Source: W589 sp964611805
GTDB taxonomy: Bacteria; Chloroflexota; Dehalococcoidia; Dehalococcoidales; Fen-1064
Reading direction: 5' to 3'
Assembly (NCBI GenBank): GCA_964611805.1
Contig: CAZTBG010000027.1
Span: 1 to 28,654, forward strand
Length of the DNA stretch: 28,654 nucleotides
Below are positions 14,081 through 21,257 of the stretch, one piece after another (within the stretch, counting starts at the first letter, position 1; each line of letters opens with the position of its first letter). The translations under genes were made by a program, and so were the position numbers. A model generated the notes under the pieces. It was not told the DNA's origin. It did no database searches and saw nothing but the letters and a program-made list of their open reading frames with translations.

Positions 14081-14869
14081 ATGAACAAGATAGCGATTTG
14101 TGGTAAGGGTGGTAGCGGCAAGAGCGTCGTTGTCAGGCTGCTGGCCGGGGGGCTGCGCGAGCGGGGGCGGCGTGTACTGGTGGTCGATGCTGATGAGTCC
14201 AACACCGGGCTTCACCGTATGCTGGGCTTCGACCACCCACCGGAGCCGCTGATAGGTCTCCTCGGGGGTAAGCAGAAGCTGGAGGAGCAGCTCGAAGCGG
14301 CCGTAAGGGCAGGCACTCCCGAAATGAGTGTCGAGCTTATCCATCAGGAGATGCAGCTGGCTGATATCCCGCCGGAGTACATGTTCGAGACCGATAACGG
14401 CATCCGCCTGATAAATATCGGCAAGATACTGATGGCACTCGAGGGCTGTGCCTGTCCCATGGGTATCGTCAGTCGTTCCTTTCTGAAGAAGCTGCGCCTG
14501 GAGCCAGACGAGGTCGCTGTCATTGATCTTGAGGCCGGAGTCGAACACTTCGGTCGCGGGGTCGAGACCAGTATCGACTGTGTCCTCGTTGTCGTTGAAC
14601 CTTCTATCGACTCGCTTGAGGTCGCCGAAAAGATAAACGAGCTGTCTGCCCAGATAAACATCGCTGATGTCTGGGCTATTCTCAACAAGATTACCTCGGA
14701 CGATATTGTCGAGCGGTTGCGTGACTACCTCGACAAGCGGGACATGACCGTCATCGGGGTTATTCATCAGAACCAGGAGATTTTCGAGTCCTGCCTCGAA
14801 GGGCGCCCTATCGAGGGTAATGCCGCTGCTGAGGACATCGATAAAATACTGGACTTCCTTTTTCCGTAA
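14081..14869 (+). CDS. CooC-like P-loop ATPase (metallocentre maturation)
   Basis: This 262-residue SIMIBI-class ATPase has the deviant Walker A GKGGSGKS at residues 8-15 (signature Lys9), switch I around VDADESN (36-41), the CxC metal-binding motif Cys123-Ala-Cys125 followed by Pro-Met, and a Walker B-like VIDLEAG at 147-153. The CxC of CooC proteins lies at the dimer interface and binds nickel; CooC inserts Ni into the C-cluster of carbon monoxide dehydrogenase. No cooS or acsB homolog lies in this window. The ATPase therefore probably matures a protein of this cluster or an enzyme encoded elsewhere (inference). GAGGAAGT precedes the ATG. It is the last gene of the cluster. Confidence 0.85.
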   Translation: MNKIAICGKGGSGKSVVVRLLAGGLRERGRRVLVVDADESNTGLHRMLGFDHPPEPLIGLLGGKQKLEEQLEAAVRAGTPEMSVELIHQEMQLADIPPEYMFETDNGIRLINIGKILMALEGCACPMGIVSRSFLKKLRLEPDEVAVIDLEAGVEHFGRGVETSIDCVLVVVEPSIDSLEVAEKINELSAQINIADVWAILNKITSDDIVERLRDYLDKRDMTVIGVIHQNQEIFESCLEGRPIEGNAAAEDIDKILDFLFP

Positions 14870-14901
14870 GGGTTACCCTTGCTTCTAGCGCGCACAAGCA
14901 G

Positions 14902-14931
14902 TATACAATCTGACGTTGTTTGTGTTATATT
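14902..14931 (+). promoter_or_regulatory. Candidate promoter of purC, giving a leaderless message
   Basis: TATATT (14926-14931) ends nine bases before the purC ATG at 14941, so transcription would begin at or within about three bases of the start codon. TATACA (14902-14907) is a four-of-six -35 at 18-base spacing. No Shine-Dalgarno sequence lies before the ATG, which fits a leaderless transcript. An alternative is TTGCTT (14879-14884) with TATACA itself as the -10, 17 bases apart. Confidence 0.4.
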
Positions 14932-14940
14932 CAGCCTGTT

Positions 14941-15852
14941 ATGGAAGTATTGTTAAAAGCCGACCTGCCACTGCCGTTATTCATTCGGGGTAAGGTACGG
15001 GATACCTATGAGCTGGGTGACCACCTGCTGATTGTTGCCACCGACCGCATATCTGTCTTCGATGTTGTCCTCCCCAACGGTATCCCGGACAAAGGGCTGG
15101 TGCTCAATCAGCTCTCCGCCTTCTGGTTCAACGAGACCCGTGGATTCATTCCAAACCACGTGATAGAGGTCGTCGAAGATGTTGGCTGCCTCGATGCTTA
15201 TCTGCCGGAGCATGACTGTTTTCCGTACCCTGCCTATCTGGCAGGCCGGTCGATGGTTGTCCGCAAGGTGGAGCGTATTCCGATTGAGTGTGTCGTACGC
15301 GGCTATCTGGCTGGCACGGGCTGGGCGCAGTACCAGAAGAGTGGCTCGGTCTGTGGAGTCCCGCTGCCGGGTGGCCTGCGGGAGAGCGAGGAGTTGCCCG
15401 AGCCGATTTTTACCCCGACCACCAAGGCCGAGGCCGGACATGACATGCCGATGAGTATGGATGATGTCAGGGGACAGCTGGGCGAGGCTCTAGCTGAGAA
15501 ATTAAAGGACAGCTGCATTTCTATCTACAGCTTTGCCCGGGAGCGGGCCCGCGACCGGGGTATCATTATTGCCGATACCAAGATGGAGTTTGGCCTGGAC
15601 AACGGCGAGCTTATCCTGATTGATGAGCTGCTGACCCCGGACTCCAGCCGTTTCTGGCCTGCCGACCAGTACCAGGTGGGGCGGTCCCAACCCAGCTATG
15701 ATAAGCAGCCGGTACGTGACTGGGCGGAGGCGACGGGGTGGGACAAGAGCCCACCGGCGCCCACACTCACCCAGGAGGTCATTGACAGTACTACACAACG
15801 GTACCGTGAGGCCTACGAACGGCTGACCGGCCGGAAGCTGGAAGACTATTGA
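14941..15852 (+). CDS. purC: Phosphoribosylaminoimidazole-succinocarboxamide synthase
   Basis: This 303-residue SAICAR synthetase catalyses the ATP-dependent joining of CAIR and aspartate in purine synthesis. It shows the glycine-rich GKVRDTYEL near residues 16-24, LLIVATDRISVFDVVLPNGIPDKG, the signature RSMVVRKVERIPIECVVRGYLAGTGW, and later IADTKMEFGLD with LIDELLTPDSSRFWP. All are typical of the longer SAICAR synthetase type. The ATG at 14941 is preferred to an upstream in-frame TTG because family proteins begin just before KADLPLPLFIRGKVRD. The stop overlaps the next gene as TTGA, so translation is coupled. Confidence 0.95.
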   Translation: MEVLLKADLPLPLFIRGKVRDTYELGDHLLIVATDRISVFDVVLPNGIPDKGLVLNQLSAFWFNETRGFIPNHVIEVVEDVGCLDAYLPEHDCFPYPAYLAGRSMVVRKVERIPIECVVRGYLAGTGWAQYQKSGSVCGVPLPGGLRESEELPEPIFTPTTKAEAGHDMPMSMDDVRGQLGEALAEKLKDSCISIYSFARERARDRGIIIADTKMEFGLDNGELILIDELLTPDSSRFWPADQYQVGRSQPSYDKQPVRDWAEATGWDKSPPAPTLTQEVIDSTTQRYREAYERLTGRKLEDY

Positions 15853-16472
15853 GCACGAATGAGCAGGTACTGAACGAGGCAAGGGCACTATTCGATGCCG
15901 CCGGTATCGTACCAATCAACGGCGATAGTATCCTCATTGTTGGGCTGGAAACCTCACCTGAACGCGACCTGGATGAATTCATTAGGGACGAAAATAGGGC
16001 TTTTATTATCCGTGGCTTTGAGACTCATCTCCAGCCATTGCTGGACTCCTTGACGTGTTACATCCGTGAGTTGGGGCTATCTGTTCAAGTAATAGGCCAT
16101 TGCGGTTATCCACAAGGCAATGAACTGAATCTGAAGCGTCTGGCCGTGGCTGCCGGACTGGGGAGCTGGGGCAAGAATGCTATGTTGCTTCATCCGCGTT
16201 TCGGTCCGCGACTCCGCTTGGCCGTGCTGAAAATAACTGGCGTTACCCTTGATGGGACTGGTCCGGGACCGGACATATCCGAGCAAAACCCATCCTGCCG
16301 GGAATGCACTGCCTGCATCGATGTCTGCCCGGTGGGTGTGCTGGAGCCCTACTACCTGGGGGACACCCGGGCATGTCGTGCCAGTAGTGCCTGGTCGCTT
16401 GACCCTGGGAAGATTGAATGCTGCGACCTCTGCTGGAAAGTCTGTCCGGCGGGTCTTTCCCTAAGCAGATAG
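15849..16472 (+). CDS. Truncated QueG-like double 4Fe-4S protein
   Basis: This 207-residue protein resembles the C-terminal half of epoxyqueuosine reductase (QueG) and reductive-dehalogenase-like proteins. It contains AGLGSWGKNAMLLHPRFGPRLRL (about 102-124), then Cys150-x2-Cys153-x2-Cys156-x3-Cys160-Pro, and Cys191/Cys192-x2-Cys195-x3-Cys199-Pro, two 4Fe-4S sites, plus Cys176. QueG itself is over 300 residues and binds cobalamin through its N-terminal part, most of which is missing here, so this is more likely an electron-transfer relative than a queuosine enzyme. Translation appears to start with TTG overlapping the purC stop (TTGA). It ends convergently, overlapping the next minus-strand SDR by 12 bases. 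Confidence 0.8.
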   Translation: MSTNEQVLNEARALFDAAGIVPINGDSILIVGLETSPERDLDEFIRDENRAFIIRGFETHLQPLLDSLTCYIRELGLSVQVIGHCGYPQGNELNLKRLAVAAGLGSWGKNAMLLHPRFGPRLRLAVLKITGVTLDGTGPGPDISEQNPSCRECTACIDVCPVGVLEPYYLGDTRACRASSAWSLDPGKIECCDLCWKVCPAGLSLSR

Positions 16473-17264
16473 AAATCCGCCGTCCACCGGAATCAATGCC
16501 CCGTGCACGTAGCTGGACAGGTCACTGGCCAGGAACAGGGCGACACGGGCCACTTCGTCGGGCTGGCCGCCTCTCCCTATCGGTAGTCTCAATTTATACT
16601 CTACGCCTGTCCTGAGGAGCCGCACATTGCCTTGGGTAATCTCCCTGGCCACCGCCTTCGTCCCCGGGGTTACTATCCCGCCCGGTATCAGCGCGTTTAC
16701 CCTGAACCCGTAGCTGCCGTACTCTTTAGCCAGTGACCTTGTCAGGGCAATCACACCTGTCTTGCTGATACTGTAGGCGGACAGGTGCTTTTCAAAGGGC
16801 AGGATGGCTTCGATGGAGCCAACGTTGATAATGACCCCACCTTTGCGCAGTCTCCTCTTTATCAGGTGCTGGCACATCCACAGGGCGGAATTCAGGTTGA
16901 CGTTCATCACCTTTTCCAGAAAGGCTTCATCTACCTCCAGGAAGCTCTTGAAGGGGAATATCCCGGCATTGTTTACCAGAATGTCCGGCTCTTTCCCGGC
17001 AAGCTCCTCCCAGAGAGCGTCGATATTCTCTTTGGTTGAGAGGTCGGTGCGGTAGGTCTCAACTTCCTGAGTGAGGTGTGATAGCTGGCTCCGGACTGCG
17101 CCCAACCCTCTGGCGTCCATATCCACCAGTTGCAGGTCGGCACCGGCCTCGGCAAAGCGGTGGGCAATTGCCCGGCCGATACCGACGGCAGCACCCGTAA
17201 TCAGGGCTCTTTTGCCCTTTAGTGAGATAAGGTCAGGAATAGTCTGGCTGGCATTCTTCGTCAT
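16461..17264 (-). CDS. SDR-family oxidoreductase
   Basis: This 267-residue classical SDR has TGAAVGIG at residues 23-30, the acidic NAD-selecting Asp in LVDMDARG, NNAG at 98-101, Ser150 in NVGS, and Tyr164-x3-Lys168, so the tetrad is intact. The C-terminus LIPVDGGFLSA is typical of the glucose/gluconate-dehydrogenase and 3-oxoacyl reductase-like clan. An acidic residue after strand 2 favours NAD over NADP. The ATG has GGGAGGTGG upstream. It follows hisB by 36 bases on the same strand, so it may be the last gene of the histidine cluster transcript, although no histidine step needs it. Its 3' end overlaps the QueG-like gene tail to tail. Confidence 0.88.
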   Translation of the reverse strand: MTKNASQTIPDLISLKGKRALITGAAVGIGRAIAHRFAEAGADLQLVDMDARGLGAVRSQLSHLTQEVETYRTDLSTKENIDALWEELAGKEPDILVNNAGIFPFKSFLEVDEAFLEKVMNVNLNSALWMCQHLIKRRLRKGGVIINVGSIEAILPFEKHLSAYSISKTGVIALTRSLAKEYGSYGFRVNALIPGGIVTPGTKAVAREITQGNVRLLRTGVEYKLRLPIGRGGQPDEVARVALFLASDLSSYVHGALIPVDGGFLSA

Positions 17265-17300
17265 CTTCTGCCACCTCCCAGCGTATTAATGCCATGTATC

Positions 17301-18059
17301 CTATTGCTCTAGGCGGTCCTTGGTGCTGGGGACCTCACCACCCAGGCGCTCGTCAACCCGCGTGGCCATATCAAGTGCCCTTCCCAGTGCCTTGAACAGT
17401 GCCTCCGCCTTGTGGTGGTCGTTGGTGCCGTAGGCAAGCCGGGCGTGCAGGTTAAGCCTGGCTTCAGTGGCGAAGGACTCAAGGAAGTGCCGGATAAGGT
17501 CGGTGGGGAACCCGAGCATATCGTTTTCACTGAAAGGCAGTTCGAGCACAGTGTAGCTGCGACCACTGATGTCGACCGCCACCGTTGCCATGGCGTCGTC
17601 CATCGGGACGGAGGCATCGGCCATGCGGGTAATACCCCGTTTTTCCCCGAGAGCCTGCCCCAGGGCCTTGCCCAAGCAGATAGCGACGTCCTCGGCAACA
17701 TGGTGAATATCATCTCCCGAAGCTGTAATCGTCAGGTCGAATCGACCATGCCGGGCTACCTGTGACAGGAGATGGTCGAGCATATAGATGCCGGTGTCAA
17801 TTTCGTGTTTGCCGGTACCGTCGACACCAAGCTGCAGCCTGACATTTGTCTCACTGGTCTCCCGTTCGACAACCGAGGTCCTGCCTGCTTCCGGGGAGAG
17901 AAGCCGGAGCATGCCTCTAAGAAAGGCTCCGCCCGCCTCTTTTTTCCCTGTACGCGTTTGCTGGTAGAGTACCCTGCTGCAGCCGAGCAGGTCGGCCATC
18001 TGCTGGTCGGTATATCCGTGTCTTTTTTGTATCTCTATTGCTTCTTCAACCGGCTTCAT
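17301..18059 (-). CDS. hisB: Imidazoleglycerol-phosphate dehydratase with N-terminal HTH-like domain
   Basis: The C-terminal ~195 residues are complete HisB, the sixth step of histidine synthesis. Present are MLDHLLSQVARHG, the metal-binding HHVAED repeat 1 (Thr to Val at one position), HHKAEALFKALGRAL repeat 2, and VPSTK at the end. Ahead of it are about 58 extra residues containing AIEIQKRHGYTDQQMADLLGCSRVLYQQTRTGKK, which reads as an XRE/Cro-type helix-turn-helix (helix 2 QQMADLLG, recognition helix SRVLYQQTRTG). The ATG at 18059 has AGGA eight bases upstream; an ATG at 18065 is also in frame. An internal ATG at 17912 could produce HisB alone but has a poorly placed ribosome binding site. 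The gene lies downstream of a 270-base repeat-rich gap. Confidence 0.9.
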   Translation of the reverse strand: MKPVEEAIEIQKRHGYTDQQMADLLGCSRVLYQQTRTGKKEAGGAFLRGMLRLLSPEAGRTSVVERETSETNVRLQLGVDGTGKHEIDTGIYMLDHLLSQVARHGRFDLTITASGDDIHHVAEDVAICLGKALGQALGEKRGITRMADASVPMDDAMATVAVDISGRSYTVLELPFSENDMLGFPTDLIRHFLESFATEARLNLHARLAYGTNDHHKAEALFKALGRALDMATRVDERLGGEVPSTKDRLEQ

Positions 18060-18065
18060 TATCAT

Positions 18066-18336
18066 ATTCCTGTTCTGTATTGTAGCTCTTTCCAGTACAG
18101 CCAGAATGTCTGCCGAAAGAGATGTTAACTATAGTAACACAGTGACCAGGACTTGTCAATAGCATGAGTACATGAGTGCTAACAGCAGTTACATCAGATG
18201 GAGACTAGATAGTAAAGTATTTGTATTATATATTAATTATAGTAACAGTGTATTGTAAAGTGAGTTACAATACTTTAGAATAATGCCTCCGTCTATCTGA
18301 ATAGAGTATATATTGTGGTTGGACGCATCATCTGAA
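18066..18336 (-). promoter_or_regulatory. Repeat-rich control region before HTH-hisB
   Basis: An AT-rich gap between hisC and hisB, much longer than the other spacings in this gene run. The word GTATTGTA occurs at 18077-18084 and 18250-18257, in reverse at 18266-18273, and with one extra T at 18217-18225. The copies at 18250-18258 and 18265-18273 form a perfect 9-bp dyad with a six-base spacer. A second word, TATAGTAACA, occurs at 18130-18139 (over a -10 box) and 18238-18247. These look like operator sites, and the HTH domain fused to HisB is the obvious candidate ligand (inference). Confidence 0.6.
18131..18159 (-). promoter_or_regulatory. hisB: Promoter driving HTH-hisB
   Basis: On the minus strand a perfect TTGACA (complement 18154-18159) lies 17 bases upstream of TACTAT (complement 18131-18136), a four-of-six -10. 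The predicted start near 18124 leaves a leader of roughly 65 bases, which contains one GTATTGTA word (18077-18084). The -10 is overlapped by one copy of the TATAGTAACA repeat. Confidence 0.6.
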
Positions 18337-19434
18337 TCAGGGCTCTATTTCGCGGAGTGTTTTCATGAGAGCATCGGTATCTTCCGGTCTGCCGACACTG
18401 ATGCGGATGTAGTTCTCCAGCAGCGGCTCGTCGAAATAGCGGACCAGGATGCCTCTGTTCTGTAGTTGCTGGTATAGCTCGCTGGCTTTACCCTTGAGCA
18501 CCTGACAGAGGATGAAGTTGGCTGCTGAGGGGACAGGCCTGAGCCATTCAACTCTGCCCAGTTCTTCAAAGAGACGGTCACGCTCGACGATTATGGCCTT
18601 TACCCGCTCCTGCAGATATGCAGTATCCTTCAGCGATTCCTCCACGGCCACGAGGGCGGCAACATTCACGCAGTAGGCTGTTTTAATCCGGAGCATATAA
18701 TCGGCGATGGGGGACGGGAAGAGGCCGTAGCCCACCCGTAGGCCGGCCAGTCCTGCCCACTTGCTGAAAGTCCTGAGTACTATCAGGTTATCACGTTGAC
18801 TGACCAGCGGTGCTACCGTTTCCCCACTGAATTCATAGTAGGCCTCGTCAATCAGTACCGGCAGGCCGGTGTCCAGCAAGTCCAGGATGTCCTCACGAGG
18901 TATTGGCGTGCCCGTGGGATTGTTCGGATTAGCAACAAGGATAATCTTTGTCCTTGGGCTGATAGCGGCCTTGACTGCTCCTATATCGACGGCAAAGTTT
19001 TTGTCCCGGCGGACCTCGACCTCCCTGCCGCCACACAGCGCGGTGCTGAAGCGGAAAACGATAAAGGTAGGGACACAGTTTATCACCTCGTCTCCCGGGC
19101 TTATGAAAAGGCGCAACACAAGGTCGATTAAACGGTTGCTGCCACTTTCGGCGACAATGTGGTCGGCGCTGACTCCGGTATACCCTGCCAGCATCTCTCT
19201 GAGTCTGGTCTGTCTGTCATCAGGGTAGATGCTGAACCCCTGATATTTCGCCAGGGCGTGGCTTACCCTGGGAGAGCAGCCGTAGGGGTTCTCGTTGGCG
19301 TCCAGCTTGATAATATTCTCGACCGGCACCTCAACTTTGCCCTCCAGTGTCTCCGGCGATGTCGCTGCAGAGTAACCGCTGAAGTTGGTCAGCTCCGGTC
19401 TGATAAATTTTTCTATTCCCTTCTTGTCAGTCAT
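18337..19434 (-). CDS. hisC: Histidinol-phosphate aminotransferase
   Basis: This 365-residue PLP-dependent class I/II aminotransferase of histidine synthesis shows LDANENPYG at residues 44-52, NPNNPTG at 169-175, DEAY at 196-199, the PLP-lysine in TFSKWAGLAGLRVGYG (Lys225) and the C-terminal arginine in NYIRISVGRPEDT. The length is standard. The first eight bases overlap the end of hisD on the same strand, showing translational coupling, and the gene ends before the long regulatory gap ahead of hisB. It converts imidazole-acetol phosphate and glutamate to histidinol phosphate. Confidence 0.95.
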   Translation of the reverse strand: MTDKKGIEKFIRPELTNFSGYSAATSPETLEGKVEVPVENIIKLDANENPYGCSPRVSHALAKYQGFSIYPDDRQTRLREMLAGYTGVSADHIVAESGSNRLIDLVLRLFISPGDEVINCVPTFIVFRFSTALCGGREVEVRRDKNFAVDIGAVKAAISPRTKIILVANPNNPTGTPIPREDILDLLDTGLPVLIDEAYYEFSGETVAPLVSQRDNLIVLRTFSKWAGLAGLRVGYGLFPSPIADYMLRIKTAYCVNVAALVAVEESLKDTAYLQERVKAIIVERDRLFEELGRVEWLRPVPSAANFILCQVLKGKASELYQQLQNRGILVRYFDEPLLENYIRISVGRPEDTDALMKTLREIEP

Positions 19435-20701
19435 TCCCTTTCTCCAAGCGTCTCTCTACTGCTCGTGCGTGTGCCTCAAATCCCTCGGCTCTGGCGATGG
19501 TGGCCGCCGCCTGCCCCAATTCCTCAAGGTTAAGCTGGTTCACGGTGACCACGTTGATAAACTTGATGAAGTCGGTGGCATTGAGCGGCGAGCTGAAGCG
19601 GGCTGTTCCTTCGGTGGGTAGCACGTGACTTGGCCCAGCCACGTAATCACCAATGGCCACGGTCGCCCTCTCACCGACGACAATGCAGCCTGCGTTTGTC
19701 AGCCGGTCGACGCAGGACTTCGCATCTGCCACCATCAGGAGCACGTGTTCTGGAGCGTAGAGGTTGGCCAGTTCGATTGCCTCGTCAATGCTGTCGACCA
19801 CGGCTATCAGTCCGTTATTCTCCAGCGCTTCGAGGGCTATCTCCCGGCGGGGAAGCTTCTCTATTTGCTGCCCGACCTCGTGGTTGACCTTTCCGGCAAG
19901 GCGTTTGGAGGTGGTCACCAGGATGGCGGACGATAGCGCATCATGTTCTGCCTGGGCGAGGAGGTCGGCGGCGCAATACGCGGGATTGGCGGTGTTATCG
20001 GCGATAACTAAAACCTCACTTGGTCCGTAGAGCCCGTCAATGCCAACCACGCCGTAAAGCAGCTTCTTCGCCAGCGTCACATAGATATTACCCGGACCAC
20101 AAATCTTGTCAACGCTCGGAATAGACTCGGTGCCCAGGGCCAGGGCGGCAATTGCCTGCGCCCCGCCGACTGAGAAGATACGGTCAACCCCGGCAATATC
20201 AGCCGCCACCAGTATCACCGGTGATATTTCTCCAGGAGGTGTTGCCATAATGACTTCTTTGACCCCGGCTACCTTCGCCGGAATAGCCGTCATCAGCAGG
20301 GATGATGGGTAGGGGGCCGTCCCGTGCGGTACGTAGATACCGACCCGTTTCAGCGGGCGTACCAGCCAGCTCATCCCTTCCGTGTCTCCGCTCCAGAGGC
20401 TCTCTCTCTGCCTGGTGTGGAACGAGCGTATCCTCTTGGCGGCCAGCTTGAGCGCCTCCAGCAGGTCAGGGGCGATTTTATCATAGGCACTGGCTATCTG
20501 CTCTTTGTCCACCTCCCAGGTTTTTGGTGCTACGCCGTCATACTTCCGGGTGTATTCAAGGACGGCGGCATCGCCGCGCTGAGCGACGTCATTGATGATA
20601 TCCCGGACGGATTGCTCGCGCTCGTCGCCACCAATCAGCTCCCTGGGAGCCTGACGGGACAACGCTGATTTCGCTGCCTCAAATCCCTTGACGATTTTCA
20701 A
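19427..20701 (-). CDS. hisD: Histidinol dehydrogenase
   Basis: This 424-residue zinc and NAD-dependent enzyme performs the last two steps of histidine synthesis. Seen are YVPHGTAPYPSSLLM, the family signature IAALALGTESIPSVDKICGPGNIYVTLAKKLLYG, the catalytic-site region AEHDALSSAILVT, and YAPEHVLLM followed later by GPSHVLPT with the zinc-ligand histidines. Length and motifs are complete. It overlaps hisC by eight bases and follows a lipoprotein gene by 22 bases on the same strand. Confidence 0.95.
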   Translation of the reverse strand: MKIVKGFEAAKSALSRQAPRELIGGDEREQSVRDIINDVAQRGDAAVLEYTRKYDGVAPKTWEVDKEQIASAYDKIAPDLLEALKLAAKRIRSFHTRQRESLWSGDTEGMSWLVRPLKRVGIYVPHGTAPYPSSLLMTAIPAKVAGVKEVIMATPPGEISPVILVAADIAGVDRIFSVGGAQAIAALALGTESIPSVDKICGPGNIYVTLAKKLLYGVVGIDGLYGPSEVLVIADNTANPAYCAADLLAQAEHDALSSAILVTTSKRLAGKVNHEVGQQIEKLPRREIALEALENNGLIAVVDSIDEAIELANLYAPEHVLLMVADAKSCVDRLTNAGCIVVGERATVAIGDYVAGPSHVLPTEGTARFSSPLNATDFIKFINVVTVNQLNLEELGQAAATIARAEGFEAHARAVERRLEKGND

Positions 20702-20723
20702 ATTGATTTCTCCATACTAGGAG

Positions 20724-21257
20724 CTAGCTTATCCACATCTGGCCTGTTGTCCCAATGATATGCCATTGGCCATTCTCTCGTTCAAGCATGTACGTCGTGC
20801 CGCCACCACCCAAGGAGGCGAAATATAAACTGGCTGTGACCTGCACTGACCCATCTTCCTGAAGCTCGATGCTGCCCAGGGTGAATATTGCACCACCACC
20901 CTCAACTCCGCTTGTTGCTTCATCAATCGGTACCTCATCCCGATGTTGTACCCAGATGAACTGGGCAGGCAAGTCACTCAGTGCGGTTACTACCGCCGTC
21001 TTTACCGATTCCTTGATATCAATATATTCGTCTCCCACCGTGGGAGAATAGGTGTCTCCCACCAGGTAGACTATCGGGAAATTGGGTGGGTTATCACCAA
21101 AGGTGTGGTCCACGGTATATAGCTGGCGGGCCACGGCTGCGTAGATAGCGGACTGGTCATCATCGGAAGTAACTGAAGTGGTACAGGCTGCCAGAACAGC
21201 TAGAGTCATGACCATCGTCAGACCCACTATCCACATCACTCTCCTGCCCATCTTCAT
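20724..21257 (-). CDS. Putative lipoprotein coupled to hisG
   Basis: This 177-residue protein has a lipoprotein signal: basic start MKMGRR, hydrophobic segment of about 18 residues, and lipobox LAAC with the modified cysteine at residue 25. The mature part (about 150 residues) is soluble and acidic, with no known family I can name; a beta-rich segment near GTTYMLERENGQWHIIG resembles DUF4878/NTF2-like secreted domains only loosely. Its ATG overlaps the hisG stop (ATGA) by four bases, so it is translationally coupled inside the histidine operon, which is an odd place for an envelope protein. No link to histidine synthesis is known. Confidence 0.8.
   Translation of the reverse strand: MKMGRRVMWIVGLTMVMTLAVLAACTTSVTSDDDQSAIYAAVARQLYTVDHTFGDNPPNFPIVYLVGDTYSPTVGDEYIDIKESVKTAVVTALSDLPAQFIWVQHRDEVPIDEATSGVEGGGAIFTLGSIELQEDGSVQVTASLYFASLGGGGTTYMLERENGQWHIIGTTGQMWIS

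Noticed and set aside
13727..14767. Long minus-strand open frame (346 residues) opposite the duplicated protein and the CooC-like ATPase
   Set aside because: The plus-strand frames show a P-loop, CxC and an internal repeat, while this one shows no motif and runs across two genes and their gap.
14866..14880. Possible terminator AAGGG-TTA-CCCTT after the CooC-like gene
   Set aside because: Only a five-base stem with no T-tract; too weak to call.
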